Source: JAVJSD01 sp040219575
GTDB lineage: Bacteria; Planctomycetota; Planctomycetia; Pirellulales; Pirellulaceae
Direction: 5' to 3'
Length of the DNA: 64,000 nt
NCBI GenBank assembly: GCA_040219575.1
Contig: JAVJSD010000012.1
Location: 62,001 to 126,000 of the forward strand
Part shown: in pieces, positions 19,827 through 27,990 of the stretch
Layout of the letters: the number at the start of each line of letters is the position of its first letter
How positions within the stretch are numbered: the first letter of the stretch is position 1
Translations under genes and position numbers: made by a program
The notes under the pieces: generated by a model
The model's input: only the letters and a program-made list of their open reading frames with translations
What the model was told of the DNA's origin: nothing
Database searches by the model: none

Positions 19827-21140
19827 ATGCGACGCCTACTACTCGCCATGTTGCTGCTGCTTTTGATTTTGTTCGTCGCCAAGGAAACACGCGGCGAGGC
19901 GCCGCCGCTGAAGGACTTGCCTTCCGCGCCGGGGCCGCACGTGGCGAAGATCAAAGCGCTGGGCGACGGCGAGTGGCTGCTGCTCGGCGCTCCCGCGCCC
20001 GATCCCACTTGGGGACCGGCGCCGGGCCGCGCCTACACCAACAAAATGGCTTACGCTCCCGATCTCGTCGGCGGCTTCTTGTTCGGTGAGGGCGTGCACG
20101 GAAAATCGGGCGAGGGCCCCCGCGAAGGCCATTACAACGACGATGTCTTCTTCTACGACCTCATGGCCCACCGCTATCTCTGCGTGTATCCCGGCACGGA
20201 CGTCGAACAGTTCGAAGTCCACCGTGACGACGCTGGGTTTCTCGCCTCGCCCGACGGTCAGCATCGGCCGATCGCCATCGCCGTGCACGGCTACGAGTGC
20301 TCCAGCTACAACCCGCACACCCGTGAATTCATGGCGCCGCTGACGGGCAGCCCGTATTCCAGGGAGATCGACGCCCGCCGCCGCGCCCTGGTCGCGGAGC
20401 AACCGGTCGATGGCCGCAACGGCGGTGGGCAGCACCCATTCTTCTACAACGTCGATACGGGCCGCTGGACGCGCCGTCGGGCGGAAGCCCCCGGCCTGCG
20501 GACAAGCCTTGCCGACGCGCTGATCTACGTGCCCAGCCTGAAGAAGTCGGTGCTGTACCAACGCCGCGGCGACTTCTGGTTCTTCGACCACGAGAAGTCG
20601 CAGTGGGAGCATGTCGTCGCCGATGGCGGGCGCCCGGAAACGGTCGACGGCCGGCCTTCGGCCGAGGGCGCGCTGTGCTACGACTCCCGCCGCGACCGGC
20701 TGTACGTGTTCAACCGCGATCAGGCGTCGATTCCCTGGGCGTACGACTTTCGGACGAACACCTTCTCCGATCTGAAAGCGAAGAACCAGTTCTATCCGCC
20801 GACCAATTCCTACGAGCAGGGGCGTCTGAGCATCGGCTCCACGTCGTCGGGCGTTCACTACGACACGGCGGCCGACGTCGTCGTGATGCGGATGACGGTC
20901 CGGCAGGGGAGCGGCGATCCACGCAACCTGCGCGGAGCAACCAAGGGGCTGGCGATCTACGATCCCACCACCAACGCCTGGAGCGAGCAGCCCGTCGCGT
21001 TGCCCCCCGACCTGGACATCCGCGGCGCGTGGAACAGTTTCTATTCGCCCGAGTTGAACGTGCACGTCTATCACATCGCCGGCGACAGCCGCACCAACGG
21101 CCGCGTCTTGCTGTACCGGCACAAGCGCAAGGCGACGTAG
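19827..21140 (+). CDS. Exported beta-propeller (kelch/galactose-oxidase-like) protein
   Basis: The 437-residue protein has a strong signal peptide (MRRLLLAMLLLLLILFVAKE) and then repeated blade-like units in which a Tyr or Phe-rich strand is followed by a turn and W: VFFYDLMAHRYLCVYPGT, PFFYNVDTGRWTRRRAEA, FWFFDHEKSQWEHV, WAYDFRTNTFSDL, LAIYDPTTNAWSEQP. This alternation is typical of kelch-type propellers. AGGAGG stands 8 bases before ATG 19827, which fixes the start. A binding or structural role outside the cytoplasm is likely; no catalytic residues can be assigned. A REP-like repeat follows 26 bases after the stop. Confidence 0.8.
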   Translation: MRRLLLAMLLLLLILFVAKETRGEAPPLKDLPSAPGPHVAKIKALGDGEWLLLGAPAPDPTWGPAPGRAYTNKMAYAPDLVGGFLFGEGVHGKSGEGPREGHYNDDVFFYDLMAHRYLCVYPGTDVEQFEVHRDDAGFLASPDGQHRPIAIAVHGYECSSYNPHTREFMAPLTGSPYSREIDARRRALVAEQPVDGRNGGGQHPFFYNVDTGRWTRRRAEAPGLRTSLADALIYVPSLKKSVLYQRRGDFWFFDHEKSQWEHVVADGGRPETVDGRPSAEGALCYDSRRDRLYVFNRDQASIPWAYDFRTNTFSDLKAKNQFYPPTNSYEQGRLSIGSTSSGVHYDTAADVVVMRMTVRQGSGDPRNLRGATKGLAIYDPTTNAWSEQPVALPPDLDIRGAWNSFYSPELNVHVYHIAGDSRTNGRVLLYRHKRKAT

Positions 21141-21165
21141 TGCTGCGTTATCGCCAAGATTTCGC

Positions 21166-21238
21166 GTAGCAGAAGTCGTGAGACTTCTCGAACTTCAGTC
21201 GTTGCACCGAATTCTCGAACTCTCACGAGTTCGCCTAC
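21166..21238. repeat. GTAGC-flanked REP-like repeat
   Basis: GTAGC plus AGAAGTCGTGAGACTTCT, a spacer, and CGAACTCTCACGAGTTCG plus CCTAC. A complete double-hairpin copy between the propeller and cytochrome genes. Confidence 0.9.
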
Positions 21239-21434
21239 CCTAAGACCAAGACGCCGCCAAGCGCCAGGCGATGTTCGTTCTTGCGTTACGCTGCAATCGC
21301 TGCGATTGTTGGAATCGTTGTAACACCTGCCGGCGATTCCCGCTCCAGAAGGGTGACAACGCAGACGGGCCGCGCCGGGGTGCGTTCAAAGGCGCGGTTT
21401 TCTCTGCGAACTGGCCATTTCTGGAGGGTTCGCC

Positions 21435-23180
21435 GTGTCGCTTCTTTCTGCTACTTCGCTTGTCGATCGCACCAACCTCGGCCTGCTGGCGGCCCTCTTG
21501 CCGCTCTGCGGCGTCCTCGGCGGCGTCGAAGGCGTCGCCCACGCCGAAACGCCGATCACCTCCGCTTCAACGCCCGATGCTTTCTCGCTGCCCATTCCGC
21601 CCAACGGCCTGGTGAACCCGTTCGATCTGAACGAAGACGAACTCACCCGCGCCGGTCGCGAGGGTCGGCGATCGCTGCTCGACTACCCGGCCACGGAGAC
21701 CACGCTCGGCGCCCCGTACTCGGCCATCAACCGGCTCTACTACCGCTTGAACCGCAAGCCGCTGCTGCGACTCGCGATGCGGCGGCGCGGCTACAGCGAC
21801 GTGGGCCGTGGTTGGAACGACGTGTACGAGACGGCCAGCCTGGTTCCCTATCCGCGGAGCGAAGGCGAAGGCGCGTACTTTGTTCCCTTCCCCAACAGCG
21901 GCCGCCCCGCCGCGCCGATGGGCTTCGCCGTGTTTCCCGATCGCAACCGGTCGCCCGTCTTCACGGTGGCCTGCGCCTCGTGCCATACGCGGAATCTGTT
22001 CGGCCGCCCGGTGATGGGGGCCGCGAATTTGGAAGGTGGTTCGAGCGACTCGCTGATGGTGCTCAAACACGTCGCCAACCTCCGCGACCTGCAGTACCGC
22101 ATCGCCACGCGGCCCACCGGCGGAGAACTCGCCGCCTTCCACAACATGCAGCATCAACTCTCGTTCGTGCAAGGCAAACGCCCGCAGGCGAAAGGGCTGG
22201 AGAATCCCGTGGCGTTCGTCGGTATGTCGCTCGCCACGCGGGCCGACGACGAATTCGCCTCGCGGCGGAGGACCGGCGGCAGCCAACTCGCCGAGGCGCT
22301 GCGCAAGATTCCCACCGACACCAAGCCGCCCGTGCTGTGGAATCTGAAGTACAAGAACCGCTTTCAGCACGACGGCTCGATGACCGGCAACCCGATGCTG
22401 GCGAACCTGATCTTCAACGAGATCGGCCGCGGCGCCGACCTGGTGAAACTCGAAGCCTGGATCGACCGCAACGGCGACGAGATTCGCGACATGACCGCCG
22501 CCGCCTACGCCATGGAGGCCCCACGGTGGACCAATTTCTTCTCGGCGCAGTCGATCGATCTGGAACGGGCCAAGCGGGGCGAGATCGCCTTCAACCAGCG
22601 CTGCGCCGAATGCCACGGCACGTACGAGAAGGCCTGGTCGCAGGCCGACCGCGAATCGCTCTCTCCGGTGGAGCTGCTCCGCACGACGCGCGTCGTCGTG
22701 CCCGAGGAGACGATCGTCCGCAACGTCGGCACCGATGCGAATCGCTCGCGGGCGATGGTGCTGCTCGCCGAGCGGGCGAACGAACTGCGAATCTTTCGCA
22801 ACAACGGCATTTCCTTCGAAGCCAACCCCGGCGCGTATGTGCCGCCGCCGCTGGTCGGCATCTGGGCTCGTTGGCCGTACATGCACAACAACGCGATCCC
22901 CAACCTCGACGAGCTGTTGAAACCTTCGGCGCAGCGCGCCAAGGCGTTCTACGTGGGAGGCGCCGACGACGCCCGCACCGACTACGACCGGGCCAAGGTA
23001 GGCTTCCCGCTGGGCGAGAAGACGCCCCGCGACTGGCGGCGGACGGCCAACCTGTTCGACACCCGCAAGCCGGGCCTCTCCAACGCCGGCCACGACGAGG
23101 GCATCTTCGCGAAGGATGGCGTCAGCCAATTCGCCCCGGGCGAGAAGGCGGATTTGATCGAGTTCCTGAAGACGCTATGA
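21435..23180 (+). CDS. Exported di-haem c-type cytochrome
   Basis: The 581-residue protein starts with a signal sequence (LGLLAALLPLCGVLGGVEG, cleaved near AHAET) and has two haem c attachment sites, CASCH at residues 180-184 and CAECH at 390-394. Around the first is a long domain with WNDVYETASLVPYPRS and LFGRPVMGAANLEGGSSD; around the second is a compact cytochrome c domain (GEIAFNQRCAECHGTYEKAW) with candidate Met ligands downstream. The GTG start at 21435 has GGAGGG 8 bases ahead. The layout recalls RoxA/peroxidase-like di-haem proteins, but the assignment is loose; electron transfer in the periplasm is the safe inference. No other redox gene is adjacent. Confidence 0.85.
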   Translation: MSLLSATSLVDRTNLGLLAALLPLCGVLGGVEGVAHAETPITSASTPDAFSLPIPPNGLVNPFDLNEDELTRAGREGRRSLLDYPATETTLGAPYSAINRLYYRLNRKPLLRLAMRRRGYSDVGRGWNDVYETASLVPYPRSEGEGAYFVPFPNSGRPAAPMGFAVFPDRNRSPVFTVACASCHTRNLFGRPVMGAANLEGGSSDSLMVLKHVANLRDLQYRIATRPTGGELAAFHNMQHQLSFVQGKRPQAKGLENPVAFVGMSLATRADDEFASRRRTGGSQLAEALRKIPTDTKPPVLWNLKYKNRFQHDGSMTGNPMLANLIFNEIGRGADLVKLEAWIDRNGDEIRDMTAAAYAMEAPRWTNFFSAQSIDLERAKRGEIAFNQRCAECHGTYEKAWSQADRESLSPVELLRTTRVVVPEETIVRNVGTDANRSRAMVLLAERANELRIFRNNGISFEANPGAYVPPPLVGIWARWPYMHNNAIPNLDELLKPSAQRAKAFYVGGADDARTDYDRAKVGFPLGEKTPRDWRRTANLFDTRKPGLSNAGHDEGIFAKDGVSQFAPGEKADLIEFLKTL

Positions 23181-23216
23181 CCGCCCGCTGTACGACGGAC
23201 TTCCCGGGCGTGCGAA

Positions 23217-23768
23217 TCACGCGAACAGTTCCGCGACGTCGAGTTGAAAACCGGGCAAGATGTCGTCGAGATCAAGCAAGCCGCTGGAATGGACATGGAT
23301 CTGAGTCGTCCCGCGGTACTCGCGAATCGTCGAGTTTTGCGGATCGACGGCCAGAACAATTCTCACCCCGGCGCGCAACCAGTCTTGCACCTTGGCTTCG
23401 ACATCGGAGGAACTGTCGCTCGGGGATACGACTTCCGCGACCAGGTCGGGAGCAAGCGGCAAGTAGCCGACATGGTCCGCGAAGGCTTCCAGTCGACCCC
23501 GCGCCACGAATGCGACATCGGGCGCCCTGACCGTGTCCGGGCTGCGCTCGAGGAGGAAGCCGGTTTCCGCCGCGTACGTTTCTCCGAGAGCATGCTGCTC
23601 CACGTGATTCGCGATTCGCACGAGCAGCCGCGCCGCGATGCGACCATGACGATTTCCCGCAGGCGACATCATTCGCAACACCCCCGCCACGAGCTCGTAT
23701 CGCCGGCCGTCGTCCGCACGGGCCGCAAGTTGCTCCGCCGTCGTCACTTGATCTGTCGTGTTAGGCAT
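23217..23768 (-). CDS. Uma2 family endonuclease-like protein (DUF820)
   Basis: The 183-residue protein matches the Uma2/DUF820 family, PD-(D/E)XK-fold proteins abundant in cyanobacteria and planctomycetes. Visible features are the YELVAGVLRMMSPAGNRHG start, RAPDVAFVARGR, and the core PDLVAEVVSPSDSSSDVEAK followed by VQDWLRAGVRIVLAVDPQN. The likely active-site residues are the Asp of APDVAFV, the Glu of VAEVVSP and the Lys of VEAK. The biological role of the family is unsettled, though restriction-type nuclease folds suggest DNA cleavage. The ATG at 23768 is preferred to 23807, since family members begin shortly before TAEQL. It is convergent with the cytochrome gene, 36 bases away. Confidence 0.9.
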   Translation of the reverse strand: MPNTTDQVTTAEQLAARADDGRRYELVAGVLRMMSPAGNRHGRIAARLLVRIANHVEQHALGETYAAETGFLLERSPDTVRAPDVAFVARGRLEAFADHVGYLPLAPDLVAEVVSPSDSSSDVEAKVQDWLRAGVRIVLAVDPQNSTIREYRGTTQIHVHSSGLLDLDDILPGFQLDVAELFA

Positions 23769-23978
23769 GCACGGATTCCTGACGGCCGCCCGGATCAACC
23801 TCTCCAATTGACTCCCATTGTACCAAGTGCATGTCGCATTTCTTCATTTGGAGGATCAGGCCCTGAGTGACAAATGACGATCGCCGTCGTCAACACATCA
23901 AGCCGAACATGTTTGATGTCGCGCTGCAAGGGATTGCGGTCGTCCGACATTATCCGCAGGCGACCACTCCCCCCGTGG

Positions 23979-25646
23979 TCACTTCGTCTCGACGTTTCCA
24001 CTCGCCAGGTCCACCGTCACACGGCGATTGGCGGGCAGGGCCCGGACCGCGATCGCGCCGGCCTTCTTCGCGCCCGCCTTCCGCATGTCGATCGAAGGCG
24101 GCGTCACGCGGAGATCGAATGTCTCGGAGTCGCCCAGGCCGGCGTGCAGGGGCGTGCCGTCGCTGTGGGCCTTTTCGATCAGCAGCGGCCGCGCGTCGGG
24201 CTTGTCGAGGTCGCCGCCGCGAAAAACTTCCACCACCGCGCCCACGGCGTAGGGATTCGGCGCTTCGCCGCGCGGTTGGATCGTGCAGAAGCCGCCGGTC
24301 GCTTCGCTGCGGTTGAGATAGAACGTGATTCGCAGCTTGGAGTCGTCGCCCGGTCCGCCGCCGATCGCCAGATCGAGTCGGCCGTCCTGGTCGAAGTCGG
24401 CGATCGCGATCGGGTTAGAATCCCAGCCGCGCGGCGTGAGCACTTCATCGAAGCGGCCGCCGCCGTGATTCTCGAAGACGGCCTCGCGTCCGAGGCGGGG
24501 GTTCGAGAGCACCAGGTCGGCGTCGCCGTCGTTGTCGAAATCCGCCCGCCAGGCGCGCAGCAGGTACGGTCCGCGGCGGCGCAGAAACTCCGTCAGCGCG
24601 TTCTGCTGGCAGACGTACTTGCCGTCGTCGCCCTGCACGTATACGCCTCCCGCTTCTTTGCCGACGATGAGCACATCGGTGCGCCCATCGCCGCTGAGAT
24701 CGTCGATCAGAATCGGCGCGCCCGCGATCGGCAGCCCGAGCTGCTCCGACTTGTCGACCAGCTTCCCCTGCGCGTCGCGAATCAAGTACCGGCCCAGGTA
24801 GACAGCGCCGTACCCGCCGGAGCCGTGCACCACCAGGTCGCCCACGCCGTCGGCGTTGAGGTCGATCGGCCGCGGCGCGTAACCCAGCGTGTCGTAGCCG
24901 ACCACGTCGTGCGTGAGAAAATCGAGGCGGAAGAAGCGGTTGTTCTGGGCCGCGCTTTGCTCCTCGATTTGCTTCAGCAGTTCGGCGGGGAAGTCGTCGG
25001 GCATGGCATGCCGCGGTTGCTCGTCGTGGCGAAAGCGCTTCTTGTCCGGCAGGTAGTACCAGCAGCCCTTCTTGCCGCCGTCGAGATCGAGGTAGCCGTC
25101 GCCGTCGAGGTCGATCACCTCGCGCGGATGCGAGACGCCGGGAAACAACGGGCTGTCGGTCGGCAGGAACTTCTTGCCGCCGCGATTGAAGGCCGAGTTG
25201 GGCTTCGACTCGTCGGAGAAGCCGGCGATGTCGAGCCAACCGTCGCCGTCGATGTCCCAGATCCAGGGACGATCGTCGGCCCCGGGCAAGTCGCGATGGT
25301 CGACCCCCAGCGAGGCGGTGGCGTTTTCGAAACGCAGGTCGCCCGTCTCCCTCCACTGCGATTTGAGGATGATCGAACGCGGCACGCCATGATGCGAGGC
25401 CAGCAGATCGAGATCGCCGTCGCGATCAAAGTCGAAGGCCCGCAGCCCCCAGGGCCACCAGCCGTGGCTCACCTTGCCGGGGCCTCCCTGGCGTTTCATT
25501 TCCTCGTCGTACCAGGCCTGCAAGACCTCGCGAACGCCGGTCTGTTCGGCCGCCACCTCTTCGAAGCGAATCTCCGCCCGCGCGGGAGCCGCCGCCAGGC
25601 CGAGCCCCATCACCACGCCCACCAGCAAGCAGCACCAACGCTTCAT
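23979..25646 (-). CDS. Exported FG-GAP/VCBS repeat protein with ASPIC-UnbV-like C terminus
   Basis: The 555-residue protein has a signal peptide (MKRWCCLLVGVVMGLGLAAA, cut near ARAE) and at least seven calcium-type loops of the FG-GAP/VCBS propeller: DFDRDGDLDLL, DIDGDGWLDIA, DLDGDGYLDLD, DLNADGVGDLV, DLSGDGRTDVL, DFDNDGDADLV, DFDQDGRLDLA. The last 110 residues (NPYAVGAVVEVFRGG, LHAGLGDSETFDLRV) look like the ASPIC/UnbV module often found after such repeats. GGGAG ahead of ATG 25646 supports this start. Integrin-like propellers bind ligands or partners outside the cell; a target cannot be named. Planctomycete genomes carry many of these. Confidence 0.9.
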   Translation of the reverse strand: MKRWCCLLVGVVMGLGLAAAPARAEIRFEEVAAEQTGVREVLQAWYDEEMKRQGGPGKVSHGWWPWGLRAFDFDRDGDLDLLASHHGVPRSIILKSQWRETGDLRFENATASLGVDHRDLPGADDRPWIWDIDGDGWLDIAGFSDESKPNSAFNRGGKKFLPTDSPLFPGVSHPREVIDLDGDGYLDLDGGKKGCWYYLPDKKRFRHDEQPRHAMPDDFPAELLKQIEEQSAAQNNRFFRLDFLTHDVVGYDTLGYAPRPIDLNADGVGDLVVHGSGGYGAVYLGRYLIRDAQGKLVDKSEQLGLPIAGAPILIDDLSGDGRTDVLIVGKEAGGVYVQGDDGKYVCQQNALTEFLRRRGPYLLRAWRADFDNDGDADLVLSNPRLGREAVFENHGGGRFDEVLTPRGWDSNPIAIADFDQDGRLDLAIGGGPGDDSKLRITFYLNRSEATGGFCTIQPRGEAPNPYAVGAVVEVFRGGDLDKPDARPLLIEKAHSDGTPLHAGLGDSETFDLRVTPPSIDMRKAGAKKAGAIAVRALPANRRVTVDLASGNVETK

Positions 25647-26073
25647 CGATCGTCTCCCAACGTGCAGGCTGAATCTATCGCCGAACAACGAAGGCGCCAA
25701 CGACGCCCAAGGCAATCCAAATGTCCTACGGTCGGCGCCGCACGGCATGCTTGGAAAGCTCCGCGAGCCCAGTTTACGCCGTCGCGACCCGGCCGTGAAC
25801 AGAAAAGCCGGAGAAGCCTTCGCCGCCCCTCACGCCGCAATTTCGAGAGACGCCGCTTCCGAGTCGGACCGTCGCCGGCGGAAAGCCCAGAATATCGCCC
25901 ACATCGGGCGAATCGGACGCTGGCACGGGGCGTCCCGGGCTTCAACGTCGCGCATTCTTCGAAGCGGATTCATCCTTCTTTAATTCGAGCCCCCTAGCGT
26001 AAGCGGTGTGCGGCTGGGCCGTTGTGGCGCTGGCCCACTACCTATTCGCCGCGTCAAAGCGAGGATCAACACC
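25647..26073. other. Divergent intergenic region, no feature seen
   Basis: About 430 bases between the divergent FG-GAP gene and the four-repeat protein gene. No gene, repeat family member or clear hairpin was recognised. It presumably carries both promoters. Confidence 0.6.
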
Positions 26074-27918
26074 ATGTTTCGAGCCGTCTTACCAGTCGTG
26101 CTGACGATGTCCACGATTCCCATGCTGGCCAATTGGGCCGCCGCACAAGAGGAGAAGGCCCCGGCGAAGGCCCCGCCCGCGGCGGAGGAGACCGTCGCCA
26201 AGCCCGACGAAACTCCAACCAACGTAAGCGCCGTCTCGCTTGGCGCGCAGTCGAGCGATGCTTTTGCGTTGCCCAAGGAAATCCAGCTGAGCGCCGAGCA
26301 GCAACAACAGATCGAGGCCCTCAAGAAGCGGTTCGAGCCGATGTTGGCGGCGGCGGAGAAGCGTTACGAGGGGCTGATTTCCCGGATCGACGAGGACCTG
26401 TTGAAGGATTGGCGCAATGAGTTTCGCGCCGATCTGCGAGGAGCCAATCTGAGCGACGAGGAACAGGCCCACGAGATTGAACGGCTCTTGCAGCAAAAGC
26501 AGGCGACGTGGAACGCTTACGCCCGGAAAGATTTGGTAATCGCCAGGGAGCGCGCTCGCCAGGCCGTGAGGCGCGTCGTCACGCCGGCGCAGTGGGCCGA
26601 ACTCGACCGCATGGACGATGCCGAGATGCAAAAGTACCTCGCGTCGTGCCAGGCCTACCAACAGGCGTTCCAGCTTCCCGAAGGGATTGAACCCACGGAC
26701 GAGCAGAAAGAAAAGGTCGAGTCGCTCAAGCAGCAGATGGCGAAGTCGTTCGCCCTGGCGGAGAAGCGCTACCAGAACATGATCTCGCGCATCGAAGAGG
26801 CCAAAGTCGAGGAGTGGCGTGATGAGATTCGCGCGGAACTTCAGAATGCGAAGCTCAGCGACGAGGAGATCGCCGCGGAGGTTGAACGACAGATTCAACA
26901 GAAGCGGGCCTCCCTGGAAGCCTTCGCCCGAGGGGACCTGGTCGCCGCCACGGGGATGGCCCGGGTGGCGGTGCGGAGGCTGGTCACGCCGGCGCAGTGG
27001 GCCGAACTCGACCGCATGGACGATGCCGAGATGCAGAAGTACCTCGCGTCGTGCCAGGCCTACACAACTGCGTTTGCGCTCCCGGAAGGTATCGAGCTGA
27101 CCGAACAGCAGCGGGAGAAACTGGAGGCCGCCAAACAACAGATGGCCCGGAGCTTCGCCGAGGCGCAGAAGCGGTATCAGGAACTCGCCGCGCGCATCGA
27201 CGAGGCCAAACTCGAACAGTGGCGCGATGAGATTCTCGCGGAGTATCGCAATTCCAAACTCAGCGATGAACAGATCGCCCAATACGTCGATCGGCAGATT
27301 CAAAAGAAGCAGGCGGCGCTGCAGGCGTACGCCCGCAAGGACCTGGTCGCCCTGACGGGGCGGGCCCAAGCCGTGGCGAAGAAGCTGGTGACTCCGGAGC
27401 AATGGGCAAAGTTGACGCGGATGGACGACGCTGAAGTGCAAAAGCACCTCGAGGCGTGCCAGGCATACGCCGAAACGTTCGAGATTCCCCAGGGCGTCGA
27501 ACTAAGCGACGAACAGAAGGAGAAGCTCGAGGAACTCAAAGGCCGCGTGGCCCGGCCGTTCGCCGAGGCCTACAAACGCTACCAGGATGTCGTCTCTCAG
27601 GTGGACGACGCCAAATTGGAGCAGTGGCGTGACGAGATTCGCGCGGAACTGCAGAACTCGAAGCTCAGCGACGAGGAGATCGACGAAGAGGTCGACCGTC
27701 GTATTCAGGAGAAGCAGGCCTCGCTGAATTCCTACGCTCGCCGGGAACTGCTCATTCTGGCCAGCCAGACCCAGGTCGCCGTCAAGCGAATCCTGCCCAA
27801 GCAGGCCGCCAAGTCGACGACCACCGAGGAGAAACCTGAAGAGAAAGTGCCGGCCGAGAAGGAACCGGCCAAGAATGACAAGAAGGGGCCCGCCACGCGC
27901 GCTGCGGACGAAAAGTAG
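26074..27918 (+). CDS. Exported protein with four 135-residue tandem repeats
   Basis: The 614-residue protein has a signal peptide (MFRAVLPVVLTMSTIPMLAN, cut near WAAAQ), a Pro/Ala/Glu linker, then four copies of a 135-residue unit at about 64-198, 199-333, 334-468 and 469-578, the last cut short. Each unit starts F-x-(L/I)-P-x-(G/E)-(I/V), then helices EKLEALKQQMA, a KRYQ step, R-I-D-E-A-K-x-E-x-W-R-D-E, KLSDEEIA, a QKQASLxAYARKDL segment and VTPAQWAELDRMDDAEMQK. Units 1 and 2 share a nearly identical end (LDRMDDAEMQKYLASCQAY), pointing to recent duplication. A Lys/Glu-rich tail follows. The VTPAQW and LSxEQ words recall Spy/LTXXQ-like periplasmic helices, but this is only a resemblance. A terminator follows the stop. 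Confidence 0.85.
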   Translation: MFRAVLPVVLTMSTIPMLANWAAAQEEKAPAKAPPAAEETVAKPDETPTNVSAVSLGAQSSDAFALPKEIQLSAEQQQQIEALKKRFEPMLAAAEKRYEGLISRIDEDLLKDWRNEFRADLRGANLSDEEQAHEIERLLQQKQATWNAYARKDLVIARERARQAVRRVVTPAQWAELDRMDDAEMQKYLASCQAYQQAFQLPEGIEPTDEQKEKVESLKQQMAKSFALAEKRYQNMISRIEEAKVEEWRDEIRAELQNAKLSDEEIAAEVERQIQQKRASLEAFARGDLVAATGMARVAVRRLVTPAQWAELDRMDDAEMQKYLASCQAYTTAFALPEGIELTEQQREKLEAAKQQMARSFAEAQKRYQELAARIDEAKLEQWRDEILAEYRNSKLSDEQIAQYVDRQIQKKQAALQAYARKDLVALTGRAQAVAKKLVTPEQWAKLTRMDDAEVQKHLEACQAYAETFEIPQGVELSDEQKEKLEELKGRVARPFAEAYKRYQDVVSQVDDAKLEQWRDEIRAELQNSKLSDEEIDEEVDRRIQEKQASLNSYARRELLILASQTQVAVKRILPKQAAKSTTTEEKPEEKVPAEKEPAKNDKKGPATRAADEK

Positions 27919-27943
27919 GCGCGAACACAATTCGCCTCGATCA

Positions 27944-27990
27944 AGCCGCCTCGCCCGCGTTCTAATCCGCGCGGGTGGGGCGGCTTTCTT
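27944..27990 (+). terminator. Terminator after the four-repeat protein gene
   Basis: AGCCGCCTCGCCCGCG pairs, with small mismatches, with CGCGCGGGTGGGGCGGCT and is followed by TTTCTTTG. It overlaps the last codons and stop of the convergent sialidase gene. Confidence 0.7.
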
